NCBI GenBank assembly: GCA_021613535.1
Contig: CP075493.1
Coordinates: 12,772,001-12,836,000, forward strand
Origin: Adineta vaga
Lineage: Eukaryota > Rotifera
Reading direction: 5' to 3'
DNA: 64,000 bases
The notes beneath the pieces are model-generated. The model saw only the letters and a list, made by a program, of their open reading frames with translations, was not told the DNA's origin and ran no database searches. Shown here one piece after another: positions 1 to 10,410 of the stretch (position 1 is the first letter of the stretch; the number at the start of each line of letters is the position of its first letter). The position numbers were made by a program, and so were the translations under genes.

Positions 1-439
1 TCGAATGGATTATCTCAGAAAATGATGCGGATTACCAAGCACATAAATATATCAAAATACTTGAATCATATGGAAACAATTCTCGAGTTCACACTTCAAT
101 TGCGTGTATAAAAGCAAATTATCTAGAAAACGAAATAAAAGATATTGAAGGCATCGACACGATAAAAACATATTTTCATCATCATGGAAATAGCGACGTA
201 TTGCATCAACTTTTTATGAACAAATCCTCGATAACGATGATCAATTAAGTGAACTATGCATGTATAATATTCGTAATAAAAGAACGGCATTGACTGTTCA
301 GCATCTATCAGTGTATCCTCACGAAGAAGAAGTGTTTATTCTACCTTATACAGTATTCAAAATAATTGAATTAAAACATACCGGAAATTGTGTACCGCAA
401 ATTGAAATACTACTGACAGAATATGAACCATGGGATTAA
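1..439 (+). pseudogene. C-terminal part of an ADP-ribosyltransferase-like protein, frame broken
   Basis: The gene enters from the left edge. Reading starts in frame 3 (EWIISENDADYQ) and continues open to about base 215. The likely continuation lies in another frame and ends at the TAA at 437-439. The second segment contains YPHEEEVFILPYTVFKI, which resembles the acidic ExE strand and following beta strand of arginine-specific mono-ADP-ribosyltransferases (E-E-E followed by a hydrophobic-Pro turn). The switch coincides with a run of five T at 211-215, so one base is probably missing, either through real decay or an assembly error. The arginine and STS motifs would lie upstream of or within the poorly matching part and are not seen. 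Family assignment is inferred from this short motif only. Confidence 0.45.
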
Positions 440-731
440 CAGCTATTTACCATTTAAAAGAATCTATTAGGTCTACACTCTCATTCTCAATATGCTTTAT
501 AAAATCTATAATCACATATTTGTTATTGTTCGATAACTATTTATTATCAATGAAATAAAAGGAGAAAAAAATGGCTTGTGACATTTTTCTTATCTTTCGG
601 TTTGAATAAAGCCGTCATAAGGCAAAGAAAAAAATACGTGTTTTAAGTATTTTGTCTGTTCTGTAAATGACAAGGCGAAAACTCACATGTATATAATAAT
701 GAAGAGCAATTTAGAAGGACGCATAAACACC

Positions 732-2231
732 ATGGGAGTTACTGGTTCTCGAGAAAATTCAGCGAAGAAGCCCGTCGTACTCATCGTCGGAGGCGGATAT
801 GGTGAGTAAAATAAACTCATTTAAAATATCATCATTGCATTTGTCTTTATTTATTTCTACTATAAGGTGGTGTCAAATGCGCTCAATTACTCGATAAAAA
901 TGGCCAATTTTTCGTTGTACTCATTGATCGCAAATCTTATTTTCTGAACAATGTTGCTACATTACGTGCTTGTGTCGAGCCGAACTGTGCGCGTCGAATA
1001 ATGATTCCTTATGATCGACTACTTACTCATGGTTTGCATTCAACAAAATGTGAATTTTTTTCTATTTCATTTTGTTTTATTTCATGTTCTAGGTTGTGTT
1101 GTACAAGCTGAGGTGATATCGATTTCTTCGAATGGTGTGATGGTTCATGGATACGATCAACCTATTCATTTTAACTATTTAATCATTGCTACCGGATCTT
1201 CTTATGCATTTCCGGGTAAAATAGCCGAAGTTCAACGTGCACAAGCAATCTCACATTACAGTTCTATGCGAGAACAGATTGCGCAAGCACATCGAATTCT
1301 TGTTATTGGTGGAGGTTCTGTTGGTGTGGAACTTTGTGGTGAAGTGGCTACGGACTTTCCAGGAAAGGAGATTACTCTTGTGCACAGTGGTTCTACATTA
1401 CTTCAACCGAATGTATTCAATGAAAAACTGTATACTAATCTCCAACGACAGTTGGAAAAATTGAACGTTAAAATCTTGCTCAATGAGAGAATCAAATTGA
1501 TAAATGTTGCCAGTACACAATCGTCTGTCAACTATATTTATGGTGAGAAAACCTTTCTGACAGAGAATAAAAAACAATCCATAACAGCTGACCTCACATT
1601 TATTTGCACGGGAGCACCAGTAAACAATAAGAGTCTGATGAAAAGTGATCTTGCTGAAAAAATCGATCCTCAAAATGGCCGACTTAGAGTCAACGGTTAT
1701 TTACAAGTCGAAGGATGTACAAATATCTTCGCTATTGGCGACATTAGTAACAAGGAAAATCAAATGGCTTATTATGCTGAAATTCAAGCAGAATATGTTG
1801 CATCTTTAATTCGATTAATTGAAGGGAAAAAATCATATCCTAAAGAATATCAAGCTAGTCAATATCCGGTCATGTTTGTTACAGTCGGAAGGAACGGTGG
1901 AACGGGTCAACTACCCATTAAAAGTGGTCTTGTTGTCGGTTCGTAAAAATAATTTTAACTAATTGGAAATTTGAATTTTTTTTTCTTATTCTGTAAAGGA
2001 AATATGTTGGTAAAGTTGATAAAATCGAAAGATATGTTCATATCACGTACAATATCAACGATGAATTATAAAGCTCAATCATTAGACGAATCTTCACCGA
2101 ATCACTCATCGACGTATTCAGATAAACTCACTTCATTGAAGGAATGTATGGAATTGACAGAAGAGGATGCTGAACATTTGCTCGTTGGTCTCCCAGAAAA
2201 ACAAGTCGAACTTGGTCAAGATTTCGTGTAG
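732..2231 (+). CDS. AIFM2: AIFM2/FSP1-like NAD(P)H:quinone oxidoreductase
   Basis: Four exons: 732-801, 867-1031, 1093-1938 and 1999-2231, with GT-AG introns of 54-65 nt. Exon 1 begins MGVTGSRENS, a good N-myristoylation signal like that of vertebrate FSP1. It is followed by a Rossmann glycine-rich loop (VLIVGGGYGG, completed across intron 1), the second dinucleotide fold VIGGGSVGVELCGE near residue 125, and the FAD-binding IFAIGDIS near the end. Exon 4 supplies the FSP1-type tail (KLIKSKDMFISR, then a Glu/Ser-rich end). Family knowledge: these membrane-anchored flavoproteins reduce ubiquinone and vitamin K and suppress lipid peroxidation. That would suit a desiccation-tolerant animal, but this link is inference. 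The start is fixed by the myristoylation motif. Confidence 0.85.
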
Positions 2232-2343
2232 TTTTCTAATTTTTTATTCACACATTTTAATTCATATCTTTCAATATAAACTTTGAATATAGCAAACAAA
2301 TTTCTTAAAAATTACACCTCTAACGAGAAGAATATGATACATT

Positions 2344-2370
2344 CACACCCACACCTACCCTCACCCTCAA
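2344..2370. repeat. degenerate telomere-like CCCACA/CCCTCA tract
   Basis: Short run of CACACCC, CACACCT and CCTCACC units. It resembles the complement of the TGTGGG telomere hexamer I recall for bdelloids. It lies in the 3'-3' gap between the AIFM2-like gene and the GPCR. Confidence 0.5.
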
Positions 2371-2727
2371 TTAGGTGTTTTTCTTCTGGAATAGAAATAA
2401 TTTCGTAGTTGTATATTATTATTTACCTCCGATATGCATATTTATTAAAAGAGAAAAAAGTGTACTTCAAATTTATTCCAGGACAAATTAATGAAATATT
2501 TTTATGCAACAGGGCAATGTTACGAGTCGTATACGTTGTTATATTTAATGTATCATTTATATTGTAATATTCGATTGATATTTCAAACAAGTCGATAATA
2601 AGCAAATATTTTGAAAATTTATTTTTTAAGATAATTAAGTATATTGGCTGCTGAATGAAGTATTTTTTTTGAAAATTTACGCTTTGATACAAAACAACTA
2701 TTTTAAAGATTTTACCTATCTAGATCA

Positions 2728-3672
2728 TTACCCACACCCACCCGCAAGATGATTTTGTTGATTGAGTTGATGCACCTTGTGTTTTATGTTAATTTGAGGC
2801 TGTCTTAGAATTAACTGTTTGATGAATAATCGTACTGGATGATTATTATATATCAACATAATCATATCATAGAGCATAGCTAACGTTGGAAAAATCGCAA
2901 AGCAAATGTTAACGATATTGGAAACCTTAGCAGTCTGGTCAAATAATTGTGTCGTATAGACTGGCGCCCATCCTATTAAAAATATGATGAACGAAGCTAC
3001 CATCATTTTAAGTAAATGTGCATCACGTGCGTGCGATAATTGTCCTCCATTATTACCTGTTGCATGTACCCGTCGAGTAGAATTCTTTACGAAAATAAAT
3101 ATTCGAAAGTTACATAATGCCATGATAACAATAGGTAAGAAAATCGTAGTAATCAAGGTATAATACGATAAGATATATGATAGTATAGAAGCTGAACACG
3201 TAAAACTGTCTATGGAGAAGAAAGGAGAAGCGATAAGAAAGCTAAGAAACCATCCGGTGACGATTAAAATTAATAAAGATGCATTCAAACGAAAGATTCG
3301 ATTGTTCGCATAAACAACCGCCATCAATCTACTAACGACAAATACACAGTGCGAATACATTACTTGACATGTAGTCATAACCATCTGAAATGCTATAAAA
3401 CGACAGGACCAAATAATCCAGAAGTCAAAGAGTTGTTGAATATCCATTAATAGCAAAAATAAACATAAACATAGAGTAGTAAGACATACATTGATTGTAA
3501 ACCAATTCAATCGATTCTTACGAAATATTGGTCGAATAATGATAAGAATTGTATGAAAAAGACAGAAGATAACCGTAAGTAAGAGAATTGGTGTCTGGAT
3601 TATAGCAGATATACGATTAGTGACAGGATTATCTCTATTCAATATATTGCTTTCGTTGTTCAATGTCGTCAT
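2728..3672 (-). CDS. rhodopsin-family G-protein-coupled receptor
   Basis: Intronless 314-residue protein with seven hydrophobic segments: TM1 about residues 25-47, TM2 about 55-78, TM3 about 90-115, TM4 about 130-150, TM5 about 160-188, TM6 about 222-243 and TM7 about 255-280. Asn residues near the N-terminus are possible glycosylation sites. The DRY position at the end of TM3 reads VVSRLMAV, so only the Arg is kept, as is common in divergent rotifer orphan receptors. The ligand cannot be predicted. The last residues (LAGGCG) and the stop are encoded by the telomere-like tract at 2731-2746, so the native C-terminus may have been replaced. Convergent with the AIFM2-like gene. Confidence 0.75.
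   Translation of the reverse strand: MTTLNNESNILNRDNPVTNRISAIIQTPILLLTVIFCLFHTILIIIRPIFRKNRLNWFTINVCLTTLCLCLFLLLMDIQQLFDFWIIWSCRFIAFQMVMTTCQVMYSHCVFVVSRLMAVVYANNRIFRLNASLLILIVTGWFLSFLIASPFFSIDSFTCSASILSYILSYYTLITTIFLPIVIMALCNFRIFIFVKNSTRRVHATGNNGGQLSHARDAHLLKMMVASFIIFLIGWAPVYTTQLFDQTAKVSNIVNICFAIFPTLAMLYDMIMLIYNNHPVRLFIKQLILRQPQINIKHKVHQLNQQNHLAGGCG
2731..2746 (-). repeat. telomere-like TGTGGG tract inside the 3' end of a GPCR gene
   Basis: On the minus strand the bases read GCGGGTGGGTGTGGGTAA, encoding A-G-G-C-G and the stop. The same flank, CATCTTG before a GGGTGGGTGTG tract, recurs at 8981-9000. Confidence 0.6.
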
Positions 3673-4081
3673 GATGATGGTATCGATATTATTTCACAAA
3701 AGTTTGAAATGATGAAGTATATAATATTCTATATACTGAGTTGTTTTCTTTCATCTTTGAGAGAAAAAAATATGCATGAAGAGAAGCGTCGTCATTAATT
3801 AAAAAACGATGAGTAATTGTTCATTCTGAATAGAGACGAGAAAAATACCATAATCAGAACTGTTGATGAATAGTTCGCACTATAGAATAACTAACTTTAT
3901 ATGTTATAGATAATGATATACACTCCTTTTTTTTATATAATCGGAAGTCTTTGTAGTATTGCTTTCAAGTCATCACGTCTCTTCTCCTCATGCTTCATTC
4001 AAATTTTTTTTTTCTAAATGTACTTTTTTTTATGAAACTCATTAGTTTCTCTTTTTATCATTGTGCATATTTGAGAGATGT
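3673..4081. other. intergenic, no gene seen
   Basis: AT-rich spacer upstream of a minus-strand GPCR and a plus-strand tRNA. It contains a few poly-T runs and no convincing reading frame. Confidence 0.5.
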
Positions 4082-4154
4082 GCTCCTGTGGCGTAAGCGG
4101 CAAACGCACCCGGCTGTTAACCGGGTGATAGGTGGTTCGAGTCCACTCAGGAGC
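4082..4154 (+). tRNA. tRNA-Asn (anticodon GTT)
   Basis: 73 nt that fold as a canonical cloverleaf. The 7-bp acceptor stem GCTCCTG/CAGGAGC is perfect. The D stem is GCGT/ACGC, and the anticodon stem CCCGG/CCGGG carries the loop CTGTTAA (anticodon GTT). The T stem GGTGG/CCACT has loop TTCGAGT. The internal pol III A box (TGGCGTAAGCGG) and B box (GGTTCGAGTCC) fit the consensus. There is no intron. The base after the acceptor stem (discriminator, 4155) is T, whereas eukaryotic tRNA-Asn usually has G. Confidence 0.96.
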
Positions 4155-4168
4155 TGTTTGTTTTACTC

Positions 4169-4177
4169 TTTTTTTTT
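4169..4177 (+). terminator. RNA polymerase III terminator of tRNA-Asn
   Basis: Run of nine T beginning 15 nt after the tRNA 3' end, the normal pol III stop signal. Confidence 0.85.
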
Positions 4178-4475
4178 ATAATTAACAATCAAATTGGGAA
4201 AGTTTTCAGCATTCTGAATCAAAGAATGATGAAATTATACTTACCTCACTATACTGACATCTGTATTATACAGTATATATAACAAATAATTTAAAGCAAT
4301 TTTCAAAAAAACGTATTGACGGTTATCGAATTATTCAGAACGAATGAAAAGAGTAACTATTGACTCATATATACATAACTTAATTTTACCTTGAATAGGT
4401 AAATGATGTCAAGTTATATAGTGATCAAAATATATAAACTTTTGATAAATTAGAAAGCATATATATGTGTAAAAT

Positions 4476-7400
4476 ATGTCTTCAAAATCAACATTAAGTC
4501 TTCATACAATACCCGTAGAATTTGTCTATCGTATTCTTGATAAACTCGATGTTTTAACTATTTTTTGGTCATTACAAAATGTTTGTCAACGATTAAATAC
4601 AATTCTAATTACTTATCAGCCATATCAAGTGTGTTTAGAAATTTCAAAACTTAAAAAACTCATATTTTCTTTGTTTAATCATAGTTATTGAACGAACTTG
4701 AGTTTCATTCCAAAAATCTTAGTCCTACACAAATACAACATATAGCAAATGCATTACAATACCATAAAGTATAAGATTTTCTCTTTCATCTTACAAGATA
4801 TCGTAGATTTATTGTAGGCAATCATTTAACTTATTCTAGTCAGTTCTAAAGTCGAACTTACAGAAATACAACATATTGCACATATGTTAAAATATAATCG
4901 AGTAAATTCATTCATTTTATAGACTTTGAGAAAAAAACTTGAGGGTAGACACTTACTGTAATGAATCTCAACTCTACTGGACTTGATACTGAAGGTGCAC
5001 AATTATTAGCTGATGGATTACGATATAATACAGTAAAAATCATTTGTTTTTCTTTCTCGATTTAATTGATTTTGAAAAGACATTGACGACACTCGATCTT
5101 TCATGGAATAATATTCATAATCAAGGAGCATTACATATAGCGAATGCTTTACGAGAAAATACAGTTAGAAAAATTCTTTCTTTGATCAATATTACACAAG
5201 TTATTTAGACATTAATTACATTGAATGTTTCATGGAATGATTTCACTAGTGAAGGAATTCATTATCTACTAGAATCGTTAAAACAAAATACAGTAGAATT
5301 ATCATTCCAATCATCAAATCCGTATAAGATTTCATCTAGACACTCGAAACATTAGACTTCGATCACCGTGCAAAATCAATTGAAGCATTATGGTATATAG
5401 AAAATGCTAAATATGGAATGATAGTAGGACAAACATTCATTTCATTCACAGATTGTTTGAATTATTTCATGCAGTCAATTGCATATTTACAACTTGATAA
5501 TTTTCAATTGAGTGATGCACATGTACAAATCTTAGCCAATGCATTACAAGAAAATACAGTAAGAAATATTTCTCAATACGTCTCTTTTTTTAGATTCATT
5601 TGTATAGAGATTAATTGATTTGAATCTTTCAAATGACCAAATCAGTGATGAAGGCGCAAAATATCTAGCTCGTGCATTACGATATAATAAGGTGAAATGA
5701 ATTTTCGAGTTATTGGTATATATCATTATATGTATTGTGTTCAATATAGACATTATCGACATTAAATCTCTCTCGAAATCGTATTGGTGTGAATGGTTTA
5801 CGAGATTTAGCTGATGCATTATTAATAAATAAAGTAAATATCAAATTCTATTTATTTCTACGAAATTATAAACATCATTTCAGACACTTCTTACACTTGA
5901 TGTTCAGAACAATAATATAAATCCTCAAGGTGAACGATACCTAATAAATGCTCTTCAACATAACAAAGTAAATGATCATATTTTAATCTTTCATCTAATA
6001 GATATATAGGCGAAGTTTTCTATTTCAGACATTAACAACACTGTATATTCAAAGTTGGATTAATCGTGTCAGAGCAATACGACATGTACTTAATATTATT
6101 GAGCAAATTGACGTATAAATTCTATCACTTATTGACGAGATTTTTCTTTAAAATTGATTTTTAATAGAAGCTAACTACATTGGATTTAAGGATGCGTTAT
6201 ATTCATGATGCAGAAGTACGATTGTTGGCTGATACATTAAAAACTAATTCTGTAAGAGAAATTCATTTGTATCGTATATATTTATTTATTTATTTATTTA
6301 TATGATATAGACATTGATAACATTAAATCTTCAAGAGAACAGAATTACTGATGATGGAAAATATTATTTATTAAAAGCTTTATTACAAAATAAAGTAAGA
6401 TTAGTTATGATCAACTGTTCTTCTTGTTATTTGAATATAGACATTAATGGAATTATATATCGAACCATCGAAAAATCTTGCCACTCTAATACCTGAAACC
6501 CTTAATGTCATTCATTTGATTTCAGTAAGATAAATATTCATTTTCATACATCTCTACGTAATTCAATAAAGACTTCTGCTACGTTGGATCTCCGTCATCG
6601 AGGTTTTTCTCATCTACAGATACGATTATTCGCTGATGCCTTACAAATTAGTAATGTAAGACTACCTTTCTATTTGTCTATACGAGAATGATAGTTACAT
6701 TCGCTGTTAAAAACAGACACTCATCACATTAGATCTTCAGAATAATAATATCAATGACGAAGATGCAAAACATCTAAGTCATGCCTTAAAAACGAACAGA
6801 GTACGATCAATTCTTTTCTCCATGATTATTTCACAAATATCATTCGAAATCTAGACACTCACTATACTCAATCTTGAATATAATCAAATTCATTCTGAAG
6901 GAATCATGCATATGTTATATATGTTACAAGAGAACACTGTATATTAATTAAAATCTTTATTTCTATTATATATGATCATCGATACATAGTTTTTAGACAC
7001 TCAAAACAGTTCATCTAAAATGTTTTGAAAACAATAATATTAATGCAAAATATCTAGGAGCTGCCATATATCAATCGAAAGTAAGACTATAACATTCTAT
7101 ACGTTTGTTTGAATACAAAATCTTATCTTTGAAAATAGACACTCAAGATATTGAATCTACAAAACAATCATATCCATCTTCTTGATATGCGACATCTTAC
7201 TAATGCTTTAAAACATAATACAGTAGAACTCATCGTCCATTCAATGATTTTCAATACGCTCTATTCTTATGTTTTAGACAATTACTACATTAAATCTTGA
7301 AAATTGTCACATCAAGAATAGAATGGTGAACTTTTTGAATGATATGTTGATAATCAATAAGGTAAGATTCGATTGTAAACTAGTACAATTATTTGAATAA

Positions 7401-8795
7401 ATCAATACTCAGACACTTATAAATATCAATCTAAAAGATAATATGATTACAGATCACGGTAGTTTTGGTTTGATTTATGGGTTAAGAAACAATGTTGTAA
7501 GATGAGATAGCTATTTAGTTCTCGTCTATTTATTAAAGTCTAGACGTTGATTCGATTGGATTTAGAGGGAAATAATATCTCTCTCGAAATGGCACAACGT
7601 TTAGCCAAAGCTCTACGTCAAATTACAGTAAATAAACCACGATGTTTCTTTTCTATGCATCTCAATTTACACTTATTGCAGCCAGTTCTTGGATTCAATT
7701 TTGAACGAAATGCTATGAATAATGAAGAAGTACAACAGTTGATTAATAAATTACAACAAGATACAGTAATAGACCAAGTTAATGCATTGCATTTGGAAGG
7801 TAATAAAATTGATGGTGTTGCTGCAAAACAATTAGCAAGGGTTTTGTACAAAAATACAGTAAACTTCTCTTAATTCATTCTATTTCTTCAATGTCATGCA
7901 TGATTGTAGACCTTAACTATACTGAATCTATCAAACAATGCAATTGATGATAAAGAAGGACGACGTTTCGCTAATTTATTACGAAATAATCATGTTTGAT
8001 GAATTGTTTGAACTATTTATTGTCATGTCAATTTGCTTCTCTTTAATCTAGACGCTTACTACAATCAATCTCGAAAAGAATAGAATTGGTAATGTAGTTG
8101 CAAAACGTTTTGCACGTTCCTTAGAACAGAATACGGTAATGTGACAATCTCTCTGACATGCGCTGTACGCCTGATACGGTTTTTCTCATCTAATGGATTA
8201 TCCTTATTTCTGTACATTCTGATGTACTTTGATAGAATATTTTCTTGCGTTCTCTTCTGTAGGGACGAGTATATAAACGCGTGTTTTGTATCAGAACGAT
8301 GCGATTTTAGAGGAAGAAATAAATAAACGCGTAGTTCCATCAGCGCATACATCTCTTCCATCAAAAATCGTCACAGGTAAGATTAATATTACAATTATTT
8401 AGTATACATATAGTATGATATAGACACTAACGACTCTATATCTTGGTTGGAATAATATTACTGATGAAGGAGCTCAATGTTTACTTGATGTTTTACGAAA
8501 AAATAAAGTAGATTTTTATTCATATTTATATTATCATATCAATTGATCAATCATCATTCAGACACTCATAACATTAGGTTTAGAATACAATCAAATCAGT
8601 TCGAAAGGAGTACAAAATTTGATTTATATTTTGCAAAAAAATAAGGTATAGTATATTTCTATTTTATTCATTTCTATTCGATGAATATAGACACTTCTAA
8701 CGTTAAATTTGGAAGGCAACAGCATTATTGTTGAAGAAGGACAATTTCCTACTAAAGATCTTGAAACAAATTTATCACGAATCAAACTTTTATAA
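4476..8795 (+). CDS. F-box protein with about 29 leucine-rich repeats, one repeat per 84-nt exon
   Basis: Exon 1 (from ATG 4476) encodes an F-box-like domain: LHTIPVEFVYRILDKLDVL, then CQRLNTILITYQ. It is followed by 28 small exons, most exactly 84 nt (28 codons), all phase 0, separated by introns of about 45-70 nt. Examples are 4949-5032 and 5080-5163. Each exon begins ACA-CTN (Thr-Leu) and encodes one ribonuclease-inhibitor-type LRR: TL-TLxLxxNxI-xxGAxxLAxALxxNx. The last exon ends at TAA 8795 (LSRIKLL). Exon 3 is short and out of register, and the exon starting near 7680 carries two repeats with no intron between them. Family knowledge: F-box/LRR proteins are substrate receptors of SCF ubiquitin ligases, and 84-nt LRR exons are known from NLRC-type receptors. 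No NACHT domain is present. The substrate is unknown. Confidence 0.8.
8137..8422 (+). other. unusually long intron in the F-box/LRR gene
   Basis: This intron is about 286 nt, whereas the neighbouring ones are near 50 nt. It contains a less AT-rich block with TATATAAACGCG near 8270 and AATAAACGCG near 8320. The block could be an insertion, an internal promoter or a non-LRR exon; I cannot decide which. Confidence 0.4.
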
Positions 8796-8941
8796 TAGAC
8801 AAATAAAAGCCTCGCAGACCTGAGAAGTCAATCACGTTGGAATATACGTATTTATCAATAAAACGTGCATTAAATTGGCATTTGAATCTGATAGATAACG
8901 TTGAAACTATTTTTTAAGAACGTGCTATAGATAGAGTTGAT

Positions 8942-8995
8942 TTGAGGGTGGGTGTGAGGTGTAGCTATATCTTCTTCATCCACACCCACCCTCAA
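8942..8995. repeat. inverted telomere-like repeat (15-bp arms)
   Basis: TTGAGGGTGGGTGTG at 8942-8956 and its exact complement CACACCCACCCTCAA at 8981-8995 are separated by 24 nt. The hairpin lies in the convergent gap between the F-box/LRR gene and the ADP-ribosyltransferase. Confidence 0.8.
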
Positions 8996-9021
8996 GATGT
9001 TCTTTCAGTTAATTTCTTCAT

Positions 9022-10365
9022 TTATGTTACACTGTTAATAGCTGATCGATATGTATGTCGAAGTTTTCCCCAGAATGATACAGGTACGTGTAAATATTCT
9101 AAATGAACTTCCGCAATTGTCAATCGTTGCTGTCGTTTTGAATAGATAACAACGTCGCGGTTTATCTTTTTAACAATAAATAGATTTCCAGGCATGAAAA
9201 GTATTTCTTTTTCATGTTTATATTCTGAAATATCTGCAATACCCATGACAGTCGGAGATTTTACCTTTGTTTCGATAACAAATAAAACTCCAGTTTGATC
9301 ATTTTCAGGTGGACGATCAAAAATAAATTCCAGAGCTATATCTTTATCTTCACTTGTTGATGTAAATGCCTTAAAAGCAATAACACCACGTGGTTGATGT
9401 GCAAGTGCGATTTCATACAATGCTAATTCATCTGATTTCATTGTTGCACCACGATATGCAAGACCAATATATGCACGTTTCTTTAATTCATCATCACGAA
9501 TATGAAATTCAATAATGAATCGATCGCATAGGTGAGGACTTGTATCAGGTTCATGAGGTGAATCAGCAAGTTGATGATTGAGTAATTTGTAAAAACGAGT
9601 TTCACTTGAATAAATTCTAAGCAGAGGTTCAATGGAATTCTTTTGATGAGCTTGATCAAATTCTTCAAGAGTTTTCTCATAATTATGACCTAATTTTTTC
9701 TTCAGAAAATCTTTAAAATCATTATTTTTATGAAGATGAAATGAATCAAGATTCAAGTTTTCAGCTTGAAATAAACTTGGAAATGTACGAGAAAACCAGG
9801 TGAATAATCTCAACCACATTGCTGTTGTTTGATGATTGAGAGAATATCGATAAACATCATCTTCAGTTTCAAAACCTTCAAAAAATTCTAATGAAACTTT
9901 ATTAATTTCCTCAGTGATATCATCTTTTGGTAAATAAAAACTTGCTATTGATTTTGTTGCAACAGAATCATGAAAACGATCTGAAGTTTCTGATCGAAGA
10001 AATAATTTTTGCATACGAGGTGTTGTTGCTTCTTCAGAAGGTATTTTGCCATTGCGATTCATTGTAGTTCGAGAACATCGATGTTCTAGTAGAAGTTCAA
10101 CGATTTCAGCATGTCCATTTTCAGTAGCTATGTGAAGTGCTGTATTACCATTACATTCAAGTTTAACTAAATCATCAATGAATGGGCGATCTGATCTCTC
10201 GAGACTTTGACGTACTTCTTCTATTTTACCCTCGGCACAAAGTGTATAAAAATCCGACATCTGACCATCAATACAACGCATTGATTTCGCTCTTTTCAAT
10301 TTAGCTTCACAATGTCGATGATAGGGACTACGTGGTTTTTTATTGAGACTTCCTCCAGCACCCAT
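9022..10365 (-). CDS. ankyrin-repeat mono-ADP-ribosyltransferase (R-S-E class)
   Basis: Intronless, 447 residues. The N-terminus MGAGGSLNKK is a strong N-myristoylation signal and suggests membrane attachment. Two or three ankyrin repeats follow (residues about 35-115; GNTALHIATENGHAEIVELL). The C-terminal half is an arginine-specific ART fold: Arg in GLAYRGA (about residue 312), the Ser motif FTSTSE (about 343), and E-K-E in EYKHEKEILFMPG (about 390). All three catalytic signatures are intact, so an active NAD-dependent transferase is expected. Such ART genes are strongly expanded in bdelloids, with proposed signalling or defence roles that are not established. It is convergent with the F-box/LRR gene. 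Confidence 0.88.
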   Translation of the reverse strand: MGAGGSLNKKPRSPYHRHCEAKLKRAKSMRCIDGQMSDFYTLCAEGKIEEVRQSLERSDRPFIDDLVKLECNGNTALHIATENGHAEIVELLLEHRCSRTTMNRNGKIPSEEATTPRMQKLFLRSETSDRFHDSVATKSIASFYLPKDDITEEINKVSLEFFEGFETEDDVYRYSLNHQTTAMWLRLFTWFSRTFPSLFQAENLNLDSFHLHKNNDFKDFLKKKLGHNYEKTLEEFDQAHQKNSIEPLLRIYSSETRFYKLLNHQLADSPHEPDTSPHLCDRFIIEFHIRDDELKKRAYIGLAYRGATMKSDELALYEIALAHQPRGVIAFKAFTSTSEDKDIALEFIFDRPPENDQTGVLFVIETKVKSPTVMGIADISEYKHEKEILFMPGNLFIVKKINRDVVIYSKRQQRLTIAEVHLEYLHVPVSFWGKLRHTYRSAINSVT

Positions 10366-10410
10366 TTGAATACAAATATATGTCTGAAAATATAGAAACT
10401 AAATGATGAT

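Noticed and set aside
3990-4181. 63-codon open frame on the plus strand
   Set aside because: It runs straight through the tRNA-Asn gene and its terminator.
8065-8364. 99-codon minus-strand open frame over the long LRR intron
   Set aside because: No domain, overlaps a conserved LRR exon on the other strand.
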